Positions 54,801 through 59,778 of a stretch of 64,000 nt of DNA are shown piece by piece. Where the stretch lies: NCBI RefSeq assembly GCF_037975245.1, contig NC_092572.1, positions 32,647,989 through 32,711,988 on the forward strand, in the 5' to 3' direction. Both the position numbers and the translations under genes were made by a program. The notes beneath the pieces were generated by a model. The model was not told where the DNA came from. It saw nothing but the letters and a program-made list of their open reading frames with translations, and made no database searches. The stretch comes from Apostichopus japonicus (lineage: Eukaryota; Echinodermata; Holothuroidea; Aspidochirotida; Stichopodidae). Each line of letters begins with the position of its first letter. Position 1 is the stretch's first letter.

Positions 54801-57800
54801 CTCCTGCTTCTTTGAAATGCTCTCTCAAGACTCATCTGAAGAAAACTGTTGAATTAATTGTTCACTGTTGCCCAGTTTTGCTTGAACTTTTGTCCTTTAC
54901 TATGTTTACTGTTTTGCTGTCACACTGTTTGTGTCACTGCGCCATGAGCGTCTTTTTGAAAGGATAACAGTGCATTATAAATGTCCATTATTATTATTAT
55001 CGGTATCTTCTCCTCCATCGCAGAGGAAAAGGTATGGTGCCTGGTCCGCTCTTTGAAGTGGTACCTCCACTGGACGCAGTCCTTCCTTTGTCTTCCTTTG
55101 TTATTTCGCGCAAGCCATACTCCTGTGCATCCAACGATACGATCTCACGCTGGATCACCGGGTGAGGTATGTGCTGGGAGCTCCTTTGCCCCGCCTGCGG
55201 GCACATGACGTGAAGGCAATGTCTATGTCCCTGGCGCTCTATAAAGGCGTTCCTCTGGAGGAGAAGTCCTCTAATACTTCAATCTCCTCTTATTTATGGG
55301 ACGTCCTGTGCCATGAAGCAAATATGGCTGACTGCGGTCTTTCGGGAGGTTCCAGTTAATCTGGCGTTGTTTAGCCTCCAGAAAACATCGGTGAGTTCCC
55401 GGCTCCCACTACCGGTTTCGGTGGGAAGCTGCATAAGTAATTTTTTCCAGAACGTAAGGAGTTTCCGATGTAACTTATCCCCACTTGAATAGTAGGGCTA
55501 CTTACGAGGGAATGACTTCATGATCCCGCCAATCCACACGCCGTGGATTGGGCGTAATTTTGAATGACCAGGCCAAGGCACCTGATCTAGCCAGACGGAG
55601 CTGGCTTGATAGGCTGCCAGTGGCAGGCTGCGGTATAGTTGGTGGTATTTTTTTATTTTGTATTAGTTGAGTGCCGAAGGCGCGGGAAATGCATAAGAAA
55701 TTTGTCCAGAAGGAAAGTCATTCCCTCGTAGCCGCACTAATTAAGTGGGAATAATCTCAAGAAGGGAAGCATAGACATATTTCATATTTTGCATGTAGAA
55801 GAACCATATTGAGTACAAAAGCCAATTGGTTTTGGTGGATGTCAAATGTCATTTGGGGTCACCGGGGATCAAATTGTGAAAACCTTGTAAACACGATATC
55901 TCAAGAAGGTTAGCTTTGGCCACTTCTCATTCTCAGTATGTATATGAACCACATTGAGAACAAGAAGCGTCTTGTTTTTTTATAGAGGTAAAAGGTCATT
56001 TGGGGTCACCAGGTGCCACAATGAGAAAACCTTGTAAACACGATATCTCAAGAAGGGAAGCTTGGGCAGATCTCATATTTGGTGTGTAGAAGGTGTATAA
56101 CTTTGAGTAAAAGAAGCCTATTGATTTTGATGGAGGTCAAATATGCCATTTGAAGTCAACACACGCCAACCAATTACTTCACTGCCCTCTTACTTGTCTC
56201 TCTACACTAGTTAACACACCTTCCTAAACATAATATCACAAGAGAAGGTTGGACAGATCGCATGTTTGGTATGTTATTGTACCATATTGAGTACAAGAAG
56301 TCTAATGTTGTGGACGGAGGTCAATGGTCGTTTGAGTTCACCAGGGGTCAAATTGTGAAACATCATGTTTTTACACACTATTTCAACAAGGACAGATTTC
56401 ATATTTAGTATGTTGCTGTTTCACATTTAGTACAAGAAGCCTGTTGTTGAGGTCAATGGTCTTTCAGGACAATCTGTGTCATCGTGAATTTATTGTTTGT
56501 CACATCACACTGCTTTACTTAAATCGAGTATGTTTTACACCCTCACTATACATTACGTCAGAAGAACATATACATTACGTCATGAAGAAAACTTCTTGTT
56601 ACATCATTGTAAACACAATGCATTTTGGCAGTCTGGTTCAGAAATATGAAAAGATCATTGGAACATTTGTTGGAATTTCCGTGTCTGAAAAGTTGTTTTA
56701 ACACCTCAAGTAGTACTTTCTTATGGGAAATTTCATTCAGTGGAATTGTACAAGTGAAACTTTCAGTCGTTCATCCAGCATATGTTGCGCACAAATTCAT
56801 CCTGCACATTGGCATGCTTGTTGCGTTGCGCTTTCACAGTATTGTGGGACCTTGATTCTGAGATGTGAAACATTAGGACCTTTGTAAACTGCACCCTCGA
56901 CTAGAATGCAGGAAAGCCCTTTGTTGTACTGGCTGATTTCTGAACATTTATATTGATTATGGTAGTATAAGTTACCTGTTAACTTGTATTTAAATGTTCT
57001 AACATATATCAAAACTGAGTGTCATTTTATTGTAATTTTGGATCTTTGCTGGAAGCAGTTAGGTTGACGTTTATGTTTGTGTATGTGTGCATATGCCTCT
57101 ATGACACTTGCTTTGGTCCGTGATAACTCAACAATGGAGTGGTGGATATTTGTCATACTTTCAATATAGATGTATTATAGTGAGAAGATGCAACATCAAG
57201 TCCCAGTGTAACCAGACTTGGTATGCAGTTGCTAGTTAAAAACTGGTACATGTATGGCCTAATTTGGGGGACTATCTGGGCCCCAAAATATTCCTGGCCC
57301 CAAATTGTATTCCCAACTCAAGTGCAATTTGGGACACATTCTTAAATTTGTGGGTTCCAATTGGGCTCACTATTTTTACATTGCATTAACTCTGCAACCG
57401 TCAGAGTGATTGTACCCAAACTTGTTATACAATAAGTTGGTTGATAAATGATACATGTAGGCCTAAATCTTATGGGACCATCTGGGCCCAAAAATTTTCA
57501 CTAAACAAGGAACCACAGTGCCTGTTTGGGCTCTGGTTCTGTATTTTTAACCATTGTCATTGCTATGTCAGTCTTGGTATTGCATGCACCATGCAGTAAA
57601 ATATGAAACATGCACTTATAATTTTTCTTTGCTGCAGGAAATTCCATTCGAGGAAGTAGAGAGTGATCAAGAATTTTCGTGCCCGTTTTCCTTTGATAAA
57701 GTTGAAGAGGAAGATTGTTATTTTTACTTCAAAGTTACTCAGAAAAGAACAATTGAATTGAGAGTCCCACACAAGGTTTGTAAATAGTTATTTAATCTAC

Positions 57801-59778
57801 ATTTGTCCTGATCCATTTGAGCATGATTGGGTCTAACAGTAAGTAACAGTAAGTTATGCATCTTTATTTCAATGTTATGGTTGTCCTTTAATCTTTACAA
57901 ACATTCTTGCTTTAATCCTTGGATGTTTAATGGTGGACTTTTCTTGAAATAAAGTGTTGCATCAATGCTTGTTTTCATGAAATAATTGCTGTGTTAAACT
58001 CGAAAGTTGGCTGGACTGTTTTGTCAAACTGCTAGAGTGTGCTGGCATCTGTTTTTATCAGTGGTGCCATTTAAAAAAAGTATAAAGCGGTATGACCCTT
58101 ATAAATTAGCTTTTCAATAGTTGCTAATTCTAAGCGTACCAGGCAGTTTTCACAAGTGAATTTTTTAAAGTCCTTTTCATTTTAGATGTCAATATTTTGT
58201 AAAAATATCGCTAACAATTGTGTGTGACTCATTTCAACTCATGTCCAACCCTTGACGAAGAGACACTTGAATGAATCTACACCTGTAGACACATATACCT
58301 CCATGATAGTAACAGTCTATTCATTGTTTGAAAATATATTCCAAAGAGAAGTATAAACAAAATTTTGATGTGAGATACCTTAAACCTAACATAATATATC
58401 ACACTGTTTATGAAAATGACTATTTATAAGGTCATACACTTTCTTCAAAAACTTGAGTAATCTTATCATAAACAAACTCAACTCATATCTCATTGCAGAG
58501 ACTGACAGCACCCCACTCAGACAGTCTTTCACTATCACTGACAGGGGATGTCCAACATTCACAGCAGACAAGATGTTATGAATCTTCAAAAATACCAGAT
58601 GCTGCTTTGAGGGTAAAGTTGCAGCAATAACAATCTTTCTTCTACTGCAGCTAGTTTGTAACATGCATACATGATTATGTATCAGGGCAATCAGTTTGTG
58701 TAGCTTTTTTTCTCATAAAATACTGAAACTACATTATACTCAGTTACACTGGGGCTCTAAATGGAGACATGATATATCTTGAAGTTATACTCGGTAAGCA
58801 TAGCCTCCTTATAATTTGTTACAGGATTTGTCAGAAAAACTTCCAGCAAATTGGAAAGATGTAGGTAGCAATCTTGGAATAGGTGAGCCAAAGTTTAAAA
58901 ATCTTGTTAGAGATTTTACCAACCAGGGACACAAGGAAATTGTTTATCAGATGTTGCTGACTTGGAAACAGAACAATGGGAGTAAAGCTACATACAAAGT
59001 ACTGGGAGAGGCATTACAAGCAGCTGGCCGCACAGACTTGCAAGAGGAGCTGTATGAAGAAGGTGAAAATTTAATGTAATAATATAAATACCTCAAAGGA
59101 CATTAGCCAATGTATAACTGATATTCTAAATGGATGTGATAAAGAAATGTGAGATCAGTACTAATCTATCTGACATACTGTAGTTGACAGGCACAATGAA
59201 TATTCAAGAGAGTAGATTCCAACAATTACTGTAACAGCTAATGTTGGCTAAAAGGAATGTAAAAAGAAGGAATTACCTTCCACTACAGCTACTGACTTTA
59301 ACCCTTTAAACAGCAAACAATCTGTGTATAATGTGCTATTTTTCCAATTTTGCCCATAAATTATGTGAAGTTAGTCTTAATATTTCTGTTTAAATGTAAT
59401 TAATATATCATCACTGCATATTTACAAAGACACTTGTTTAAGGGAGGAAACATGGTTAGTTTGTTATGCACAACAACTTTGTTATTTGAAAAAGTTCCAG
59501 CTGGTGAATAATGCTATATGTGGTCATGGGAGACACTAGTATTAACATGCTCAAAAACATAATTGTGGGTACTAATTTTATTTATGTCACCTCTATGTAG
59601 GATATTCTGTATCATTTGGATTGCGCAGCCATAGGACTTTTCAATAGTGTTTATATTGATAAAAAACATTCAGCATGAAAACATCTTTGTTGTCTCTTAC
59701 ATATGGAACATTTTATATCATTAATTATTTGTTTTACTCATTTCATCTGTTCCAGCTGGTATCCAAAAAGAACACTAA
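21708..59778 (+). CDS. NLR-like gene: DED-DED-NACHT-linker-Death-ZU5-UPA-Death (19 exons, 5' incomplete)
   Basis: This is a hand-built model whose exon lengths are 271, 300, 1790, 203, 77, 62, 61, 65, 105, 105, 111, 259, 324, 224, 165, 138, 114, 238 and 23 nt. All junctions are GT-AG and phases match throughout, giving 1544 codons and a stop. Domains by residue of this partial protein: death-effector-like 1-90 and 100-185; NACHT about 265-420 with P-loop GQPGSGKT; winged-helix and helical parts to about 787; Ser-rich linkers to 1050; Death 1051-1136; ZU5 about 1137-1270; UPA about 1273-1420; linker; Death 1459-1538. NACHT proteins are cytosolic NTP-driven sensors and Death folds recruit signalling partners; here this role is inferred from domains. 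No leucine-rich repeats are recognised. The small exons at 28126, 32252 and 32853 are the weakest links, and two adjacent genes remain possible. Confidence 0.7.
22358..22657 (+). CDS. Exon: second death-effector-like domain
   Basis: The acceptor is AACATTTCAG and the donor GAAG|GTATTG. The exon encodes 100 residues; the first codon is completed by a G from the previous exon. TEYDRFLASLSAHLTFSM is followed by PGLSFLLTIDKMGIINPSDV and SKLETPLEEY, mirroring the G-I-(I/H)-N/P-P-S-(D/N)-V core of the previous exon. Tandem DEDs, as in FLICE-type proteins, usually mediate homotypic assembly. Confidence 0.75.
23642..25431 (+). CDS. Exon: NACHT NTPase with winged-helix and helical regions
   Basis: A single 1790-nt exon encoding residues 191-787. 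The P-loop GQPGSGKT (23890-23913, Lys 280) and Walker B VYLILDGLEE (Asp 351, second acidic pair Glu-Glu) fit the NACHT rather than the NB-ARC pattern. Sensor 1 is IVIITARTD with Arg 387. ITLEELAFNGLCKGNQQLFW (from about 24634) reads like the winged-helix segment, and VKFLHKLIQEWFAAQYLA (25006-25059) is a signature of the helical domain in echinoderm and fish NLRs. Between these lies a Ser/Thr-rich stretch of about 75 residues (24770-24995), unusual for this position. The large NACHT exon is typical of NLR genes. The donor is TCAAAG|GTAAAG, phase 0. Confidence 0.93.
26127..26329 (+). CDS. Exon: helical segment after NACHT
   Basis: The acceptor is TTATTTTCCAG and the donor CACG|GTGAGG. The exon encodes IPIKCLKLSDVVEKITEKV, then EVNRWDQKLIEQDYEDLMKF and VINNEKVEVAR. 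It lies where leucine-rich repeats would begin in a typical NLR, but no LRR consensus is present. Function is unknown. Confidence 0.75.
27320..27396 (+). CDS. Exon: short linker
   Basis: The acceptor is TTTATTTCCTCAG and the donor TTCAG|GTAACA. It completes an Arg codon and encodes LLFPSPPVAVKDEKDLNNLQ and SRNIS. Phases fit on both sides. If the donor is ignored, the frame stops at 27417-27419. Confidence 0.6.
28126..28187 (+). CDS. Exon: short linker (tentative)
   Basis: The acceptor is CTCATTTCAG and the donor GATG|GTGAGA. It encodes VEWIIGANLIHTLNVTTGEW and Met. It is supported only by splice signals and phase compatibility. An AATAAA lies just upstream at 28063, so an alternative transcript could end before it. 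Confidence 0.4.
28310..29678. repeat. Intronic mosaic of diverged R1/R2-type repeats
   Basis: Near 28313 the phrase GGCAAAAGGAACCTATG matches the R1 start. Segments such as GGAGGTCAAAGGTCAAGTTA and AACTTCACACTTGGTATTTG resemble R1 and R2 units. A (GT)n tract of about 20 bp lies at 29203-29224. Boundaries are unclear. Confidence 0.5.
29679..31494. repeat. Dispersed repeat family R1, copy 2 (1.8 kb)
   Basis: It has the same ends as 17015-18929: the near-palindrome GGTTCCTTGC-TTTA-GCAAAAGGAACC at the left and GCAAGGAACCACAGTGCCTT then GGGCTCTTGTT at the right. Internal units around TGATCC.AGGTCACCAAAGGT recur near 29998, 30651 and 30947, with spacings of 653 and 296 bp. Three are perfect AGGTCA-N4-AGGTCA direct repeats (30005, 30658 and 30954). 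Confidence 0.75.
31495..32251. other. Intron sequence, nothing recognised
   Basis: AT-rich sequence with no convincing exon or repeat. Confidence 0.4.
32252..32312 (+). CDS. Exon: short linker or alternative first coding exon (tentative)
   Basis: The acceptor is AATCTTCATTAG (weak pyrimidine tract) and the donor TCTG|GTGAGT. It encodes MEFRIPGRMSAKSSSLKPIS and its first codon is ATG. Phase 0 at entry is compatible with the previous exon, but it could equally be the translation start of a separate Death-ZU5-UPA-Death transcript. Confidence 0.45.
32853..32917 (+). CDS. Exon: acidic linker
   Basis: The acceptor is CATCAACAAAAG (pyrimidine tract further upstream) and the donor GGAAAG|GTAAGT (consensus). 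It encodes DETNKTVEQQEDEINDVPSK, Gly, Lys. Phase goes from 1 to 0. Confidence 0.6.
33006..35111. mobile_element. Terminal-inverted-repeat element, probably hAT-derived (2.1 kb)
   Basis: The left end is CAGGTGCGTATCCAGG and the complement of the right end is CAGGCGCGTATCCAGG. Both are followed inward by GC-rich sequence with GCGCGCCCCCCGGGTAAGAA and its inverted counterpart near 35074-35091. ATATA lies outside both ends, but a clean 8-bp duplication is not visible. A 150-bp purine-only stretch (33055-33210) and a C-run near 33480 lie inside. A second MITE is nested at 34062-34426. No transposase is encoded. Confidence 0.7.
34062..34426. mobile_element. hAT MITE, copy A, nested
   Basis: The ends are CAGTGGCGGAGC and GCTCCGCCACTG. 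CCGCCGCG is duplicated perfectly at 34054-34061 and 34427-34434, an 8-bp hAT-type duplication. The GTCAGGGGGCGGATGCCCCC hairpin lies next to the left end. Copy B is at 63019-63409. Confidence 0.9.
35112..36296. other. Intron sequence, nothing recognised
   Basis: AT-rich sequence with only short uninformative frames. Confidence 0.4.
36297..36680. repeat. Segmental duplicate flanking the linker exon, copy 1
   Basis: GTGACTAGCTGAGTTTCTAA, TTTCTATGGAATGCATTTCA and CATTGGAATATATTTCAA recur in the same order at 38165-38615. Each copy lies about 0.7-1.4 kb upstream of one of the two near-identical linker exons, so a block of about 2 kb was duplicated in tandem. Confidence 0.65.
36785..37345. repeat. 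Intronic R2-like repeat pair
   Basis: AACATGATATCTCAACAAAC at about 36920 recurs as AATATGATATCTCAACAACC at about 37203. AGTACATGTT.TTTGCAACAA also occurs in both halves, so two tandem units of about 280 bp are present. They resemble the R2 units at 55.8-56.4 kb. Confidence 0.6.
37429..37533 (+). CDS. Exon: Ser-rich linker, copy 1
   Basis: The acceptor is TATTTATATGCAG and the donor GACG|GTAAAG. It encodes EVSPSSLSGSPVSSQSADVQ, HSKKRRFNESTAAVT. Both phases are 0. It contains a basic KKRR patch in a Ser-rich context, which could be phosphorylated or act as a nuclear signal; this is not proven. It is nearly identical to the exon at 39503 and shares the D-V-Q-H-S core with the exon at 58499. 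Confidence 0.82.
38165..38615. repeat. Segmental duplicate flanking the linker exon, copy 2
   Basis: It is a diverged copy of 36297-36680 with the same landmark order, followed downstream by the second linker exon. Confidence 0.65.
39503..39607 (+). CDS. Exon: Ser-rich linker, copy 2
   Basis: The acceptor is CTTTTTATCTGCAG and the donor AATG|GTAAAG. It encodes DVSSSSLSGSPAPSQSADVQ, HSKKRRFNESTAALM. It is the same length as the previous exon (105 nt), also phase 0/0, with about seven base differences. The surrounding introns have diverged far more, so the exon is either conserved or gene-converted. Confidence 0.82.
40282..42322. repeat. 38-bp minisatellite (about 54 units)
   Basis: The unit of 38 bp carries AGAACAGGGCTGA, then GTATGAGTACACATATATCT and ATTAT. 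Two main variants alternate irregularly: GCTGAGTATGAG and GCTGACCATGAG. Minor variants include ACTGTGTATGAG and shortened units lacking ATAT. The array is intronic, and repetitive minus-strand frames through it are not genes. Confidence 0.95.
42323..44722. other. Intron sequence, nothing recognised
   Basis: 2.4 kb of AT-rich sequence without a convincing exon or repeat. Confidence 0.4.
44723..44833 (+). CDS. Exon: polar linker
   Basis: The acceptor is CATTTCTTTCTCACAG (strong) and the donor TTGCAG|GTAAGT (consensus). It encodes NPSLSSHQAVTGEAKGNPAG, AEAMTKDSEEVTNETLQ. It is phase 0/0 and predicted to be disordered. Confidence 0.78.
44834..46527. other. Intron sequence with one dispersed repeat
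   Basis: About 45435-45545 matches the repeat at 20660-20810 (shared TGTCAACCACAGT and TTTTGTAGCC). Otherwise nothing is recognised. Confidence 0.45.
46528..46786 (+). CDS. Exon: Death domain 1
   Basis: The acceptor is TTGGTTATTTCAAG and the donor CTTCAG|GTAAGT. It encodes about 86 residues: DLSGNLFKEWRDVGRNLKLD, then ELEDIEEDN, VVFHMLLLWKRKRG and ATNKTLRDALNAADRKDLSD. The buried Trp, the helix-2 acidic run and 'LL.W' match the Death-domain consensus across all six helices. Death domains recruit other Death-domain adaptors. It ends in phase 1 like the second Death exon, with which it shares many positions (WxDVGxNL, EVV/EIV, MLL.WK, AL.AA.R.DL). Confidence 0.92.
46787..48307. other. Intron sequence, nothing recognised
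   Basis: No supported exon or repeat family. Confidence 0.4.
48308..48631 (+). CDS. Exon: ZU5 domain
   Basis: The acceptor is ATAATCATAAG (weak) and the donor CTCAAG|GTACAT. It encodes SYVETALSVQAVVDKEGRIL, EIPGTGVRLDIPFGAIDG and later TVVVELLPDNLKLHHPAKLT, LPHCL. 'G..l..p.tGV.L.IP.GAI' and 'LsP.v..L.HP..L.LPHC' are the ZU5 hallmarks shared with UNC5, ankyrin and PIDD. Histidines in VFSSHHAQG near the end sit roughly where CARD8 and NLRP1 carry their catalytic His. Confidence 0.92.
48745..48832. repeat. (TA)n microsatellite
   Basis: About 88 bp of almost uninterrupted TA dinucleotides in the intron after the ZU5 exon. Confidence 0.95.
49197..49420 (+). CDS. Exon: end of ZU5 and start of UPA, with SFSW motif
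   Basis: The acceptor is TTTTACTTTGGTAG and the donor AGACAG|GTGAGT. It encodes GAQPMWRPKQHALYQLNETN, CIIWVESFSWETCQ, then KRIQVYAACSKG and QMELGYYIDLPGQRQ. SFSW at 49274-49285 lies at the ZU5/UPA junction, where PIDD1 (HFS) and CARD8/NLRP1 (SFS) cleave themselves between Phe and Ser. Cleavage here is an inference. 'RIQVYA' is the first UPA strand. Confidence 0.88.
49421..50386. other. Intron sequence, nothing recognised
   Basis: No exon or repeat family is supported. Confidence 0.4.
50387..50551 (+). CDS. Exon: UPA domain, middle part
   Basis: The acceptor is TTTATGAGTTTTTCAG and the donor TCAAAG|GTAATT. It encodes YFVLINPFKIIEKNNLRVLQ, EKPFSFWKDGRLPLKISLEK, IRPESWKC. A second in-frame acceptor (TTTTAAG at 50407-50413) would drop the first nine residues. 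'pFsF...G.LplkI.le.i...W' fits UPA. It is phase 0/0. Confidence 0.8.
50680..50880. repeat. R2 repeat, left of the DIRS insertion
   Basis: It contains GGAGGTCAAAGGTCATTTGG and GGTCACCAGGGTCAAAATCT, which match the units at 55755-56470. The DIRS element interrupts the array after ACACAATA. Confidence 0.7.
52304..52516 (+). pseudogene. DIRS gag-like remnant
   Basis: An open stretch encoding a Pro/Ser/Asp-rich segment (EIEVHFSDSFSEADSFGSHR), the composition typical of DIRS gag. It ends in a stop. The wider region 51050-52900 is probably gag sequence broken by frameshifts. The call rests on position and composition. Confidence 0.4.
52956..53290 (+). pseudogene. DIRS RT-RNase H C-terminal remnant
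   Basis: VILIANFWPSQIKFRLLLGL followed by LSEIPRSFIPSR resembles the end of DIRS reverse transcriptase-RNase H proteins ('vliaPfWPrQpWfpLL..L'). The preceding RT core, including the YxDD box, is not found. Confidence 0.6.
53300..53811 (+). pseudogene. DIRS tyrosine recombinase, 5' part
   Basis: Fragments in shifting frames read SVNTVRGYRTAFGVIYEG (core-binding domain) and then MAFLLAAATARRRSALLALS, VLPGH and KFEPHGVCLVQDLSFLSKAQ (start of the catalytic domain with its first conserved Arg). Stops and frameshifts make it inactive, and it is interrupted by a LINE. Confidence 0.75.
53812..55003 (+). mobile_element. 5'-truncated LINE (CR1/L2-like) nested in the DIRS element
   Basis: The translation starts SLGLDKTVWK-stop-FQSYLTDRSQYI and continues with the reverse-transcriptase motifs FGEPQGSVLGPLLFSLYTGP and HFYADDSQIYLSF (catalytic YADD) to LVHAYVTSRLDMGNSLLYGL, LRELFWLPIKDRIIFKIL and AAAALWNTLPEYVKHSPSPA. 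These are C-terminal signatures of jockey-superfamily LINEs. The 3' end is an (ATT)n tail near 54988-55000. In-frame stops (near 53845, 54327, 54486 and 54695) show decay. It splits the recombinase between FGLASI and SSIAEEKVWC. Confidence 0.88.
55004..55360 (+). pseudogene. DIRS tyrosine recombinase, 3' part
   Basis: SSIAEEKVWCLVRSLKWYLH and, in another frame, GAPLPRLRAHDVKAMSMSLA with LYKGVPLEE correspond to the C-terminal catalytic region of DIRS recombinases. 'RAHDVKA' covers the conserved Arg/His box. Frameshifts separate the pieces. Confidence 0.75.
55432..55520. repeat. DIRS internal complementary region
   Basis: GCATAAGTAATTTTTTCCAG and GGAGTTTCCGATGTAACT are complementary to the left terminus (50881-50924). 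CCCCACTTGAATAGTAGGG and CTTACGAGGGAATGACTT are complementary to the right end (55713-55752). The two termini are thus joined as in the proposed circular intermediate. Confidence 0.85.
55755..56470. repeat. R2 repeat array, right of the DIRS insertion
   Basis: Tandem units of about 147 bp: AACACGATATCTCAAGAAGG occurs near 55891 and 56038, with GGTCATTTGGGGTCACC between. Units decay to the right. The first unit continues the sequence broken at 50880. Confidence 0.75.
57060..57540. repeat. R1 repeat, short diverged copy
   Basis: It keeps the R1 right end (AAGGAACCACAGTGCCTGTT then TGGGCTCTGG). Its beginning has phrases seen at the start of other R1 copies (GTGTGTGCAT-like text, then ATGACACTTGCTT). 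It lacks the DR4 units. Confidence 0.6.
57638..57775 (+). CDS. Exon: UPA domain, last part
   Basis: The acceptor is TTTTCTTTGCTGCAG (strong) and the donor CAAG|GTTTGT. It encodes EIPFEEVESDQEFSCPFSFD, KVEEEDCYFYFKVTQKRTIE, LRVPHK. It continues the UPA beta-sandwich after the 7 kb intron carrying DIRS and LINE. Phase is 0/0. Confidence 0.82.
58236..58350 (+). pseudogene. Decayed copy of the linker exon
   Basis: ATGTCCAACCCTTGACGAAG followed by AGACACTTGAATGAATCTAC matches the 3' half of exons 37429 and 39503 (ATGTCCAACACTCAAAGAAG, AGACGCTTTAATGAATCTAC). The similarity continues past the exon end into the old intron (CAGTCTATT). A TGA interrupts the matching frame and the donor is lost (GTAAAG has become TGATAG), so it is a dead exon just upstream of the live third copy. 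Confidence 0.75.
58499..58612 (+). CDS. Exon: Ser-rich linker, copy 3
   Basis: The acceptor is ATATCTCATTGCAG and the donor TGAGG|GTAAAG. It encodes RLTAPHSDSLSLSLTGDVQH, SQQTRCYESSKIPDAALR. The GDVQHS..(T/K)(R/K)R..ESS/T core matches the two linker exons upstream. Phase 0/0 is conserved. The KKRR patch is changed to QQTR, so the basic character is reduced. Confidence 0.78.
58825..59062 (+). CDS. Exon: Death domain 2
   Basis: The acceptor is AATTTGTTACAG. It encodes DLSEKLPANWKDVGSNLGIG, then KFKNLVRDFTNQGHKEIVYQ, MLLTWKQNNGSKATYKVLGE and ALQAAGRTDLQEELYEE, a complete Death domain. It is a clear paralogue of the exon at 46528. The donor GAAG|GTGAAA at 59063 gives phase 1, as in Death exon 1. 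If unspliced, the frame reads GENLM and stops at 59077-59079, giving an alternative C-terminus. Confidence 0.9.
59756..59778 (+). CDS. Last exon, C-terminal tail (tentative)
   Basis: The acceptor TTTCATCTGTTCCAG is strong. Joined in phase 1 it adds AGIQKEH and a TAA stop. The alternative is the read-through stop at 59079. Confidence 0.55.

Larger units (their letters stand above)
50881..55752 (+). mobile_element. Defective DIRS-type tyrosine-recombinase retroelement
   Basis: Its ends are inverted repeats (about 50901-50965 against about 55640-55713; both contain TTATGCATTT and ACCACCAACTATA). An internal complementary region at 55432-55520 is complementary first to the left terminus and then to the right terminus (GAGGGAATGACTT against AAGTCATTCCCTC), the hallmark of DIRS1 elements. 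Coding remnants on the plus strand run in the usual order: gag-like, the end of RT-RNase H, then tyrosine recombinase. There is no reverse-transcriptase core, so an internal deletion lies near 52.5-52.9 kb. Frames are broken by stops and shifts. A LINE is nested at about 53812-55003. No target duplication is visible, as expected for recombinase-mediated insertion. Confidence 0.9.
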
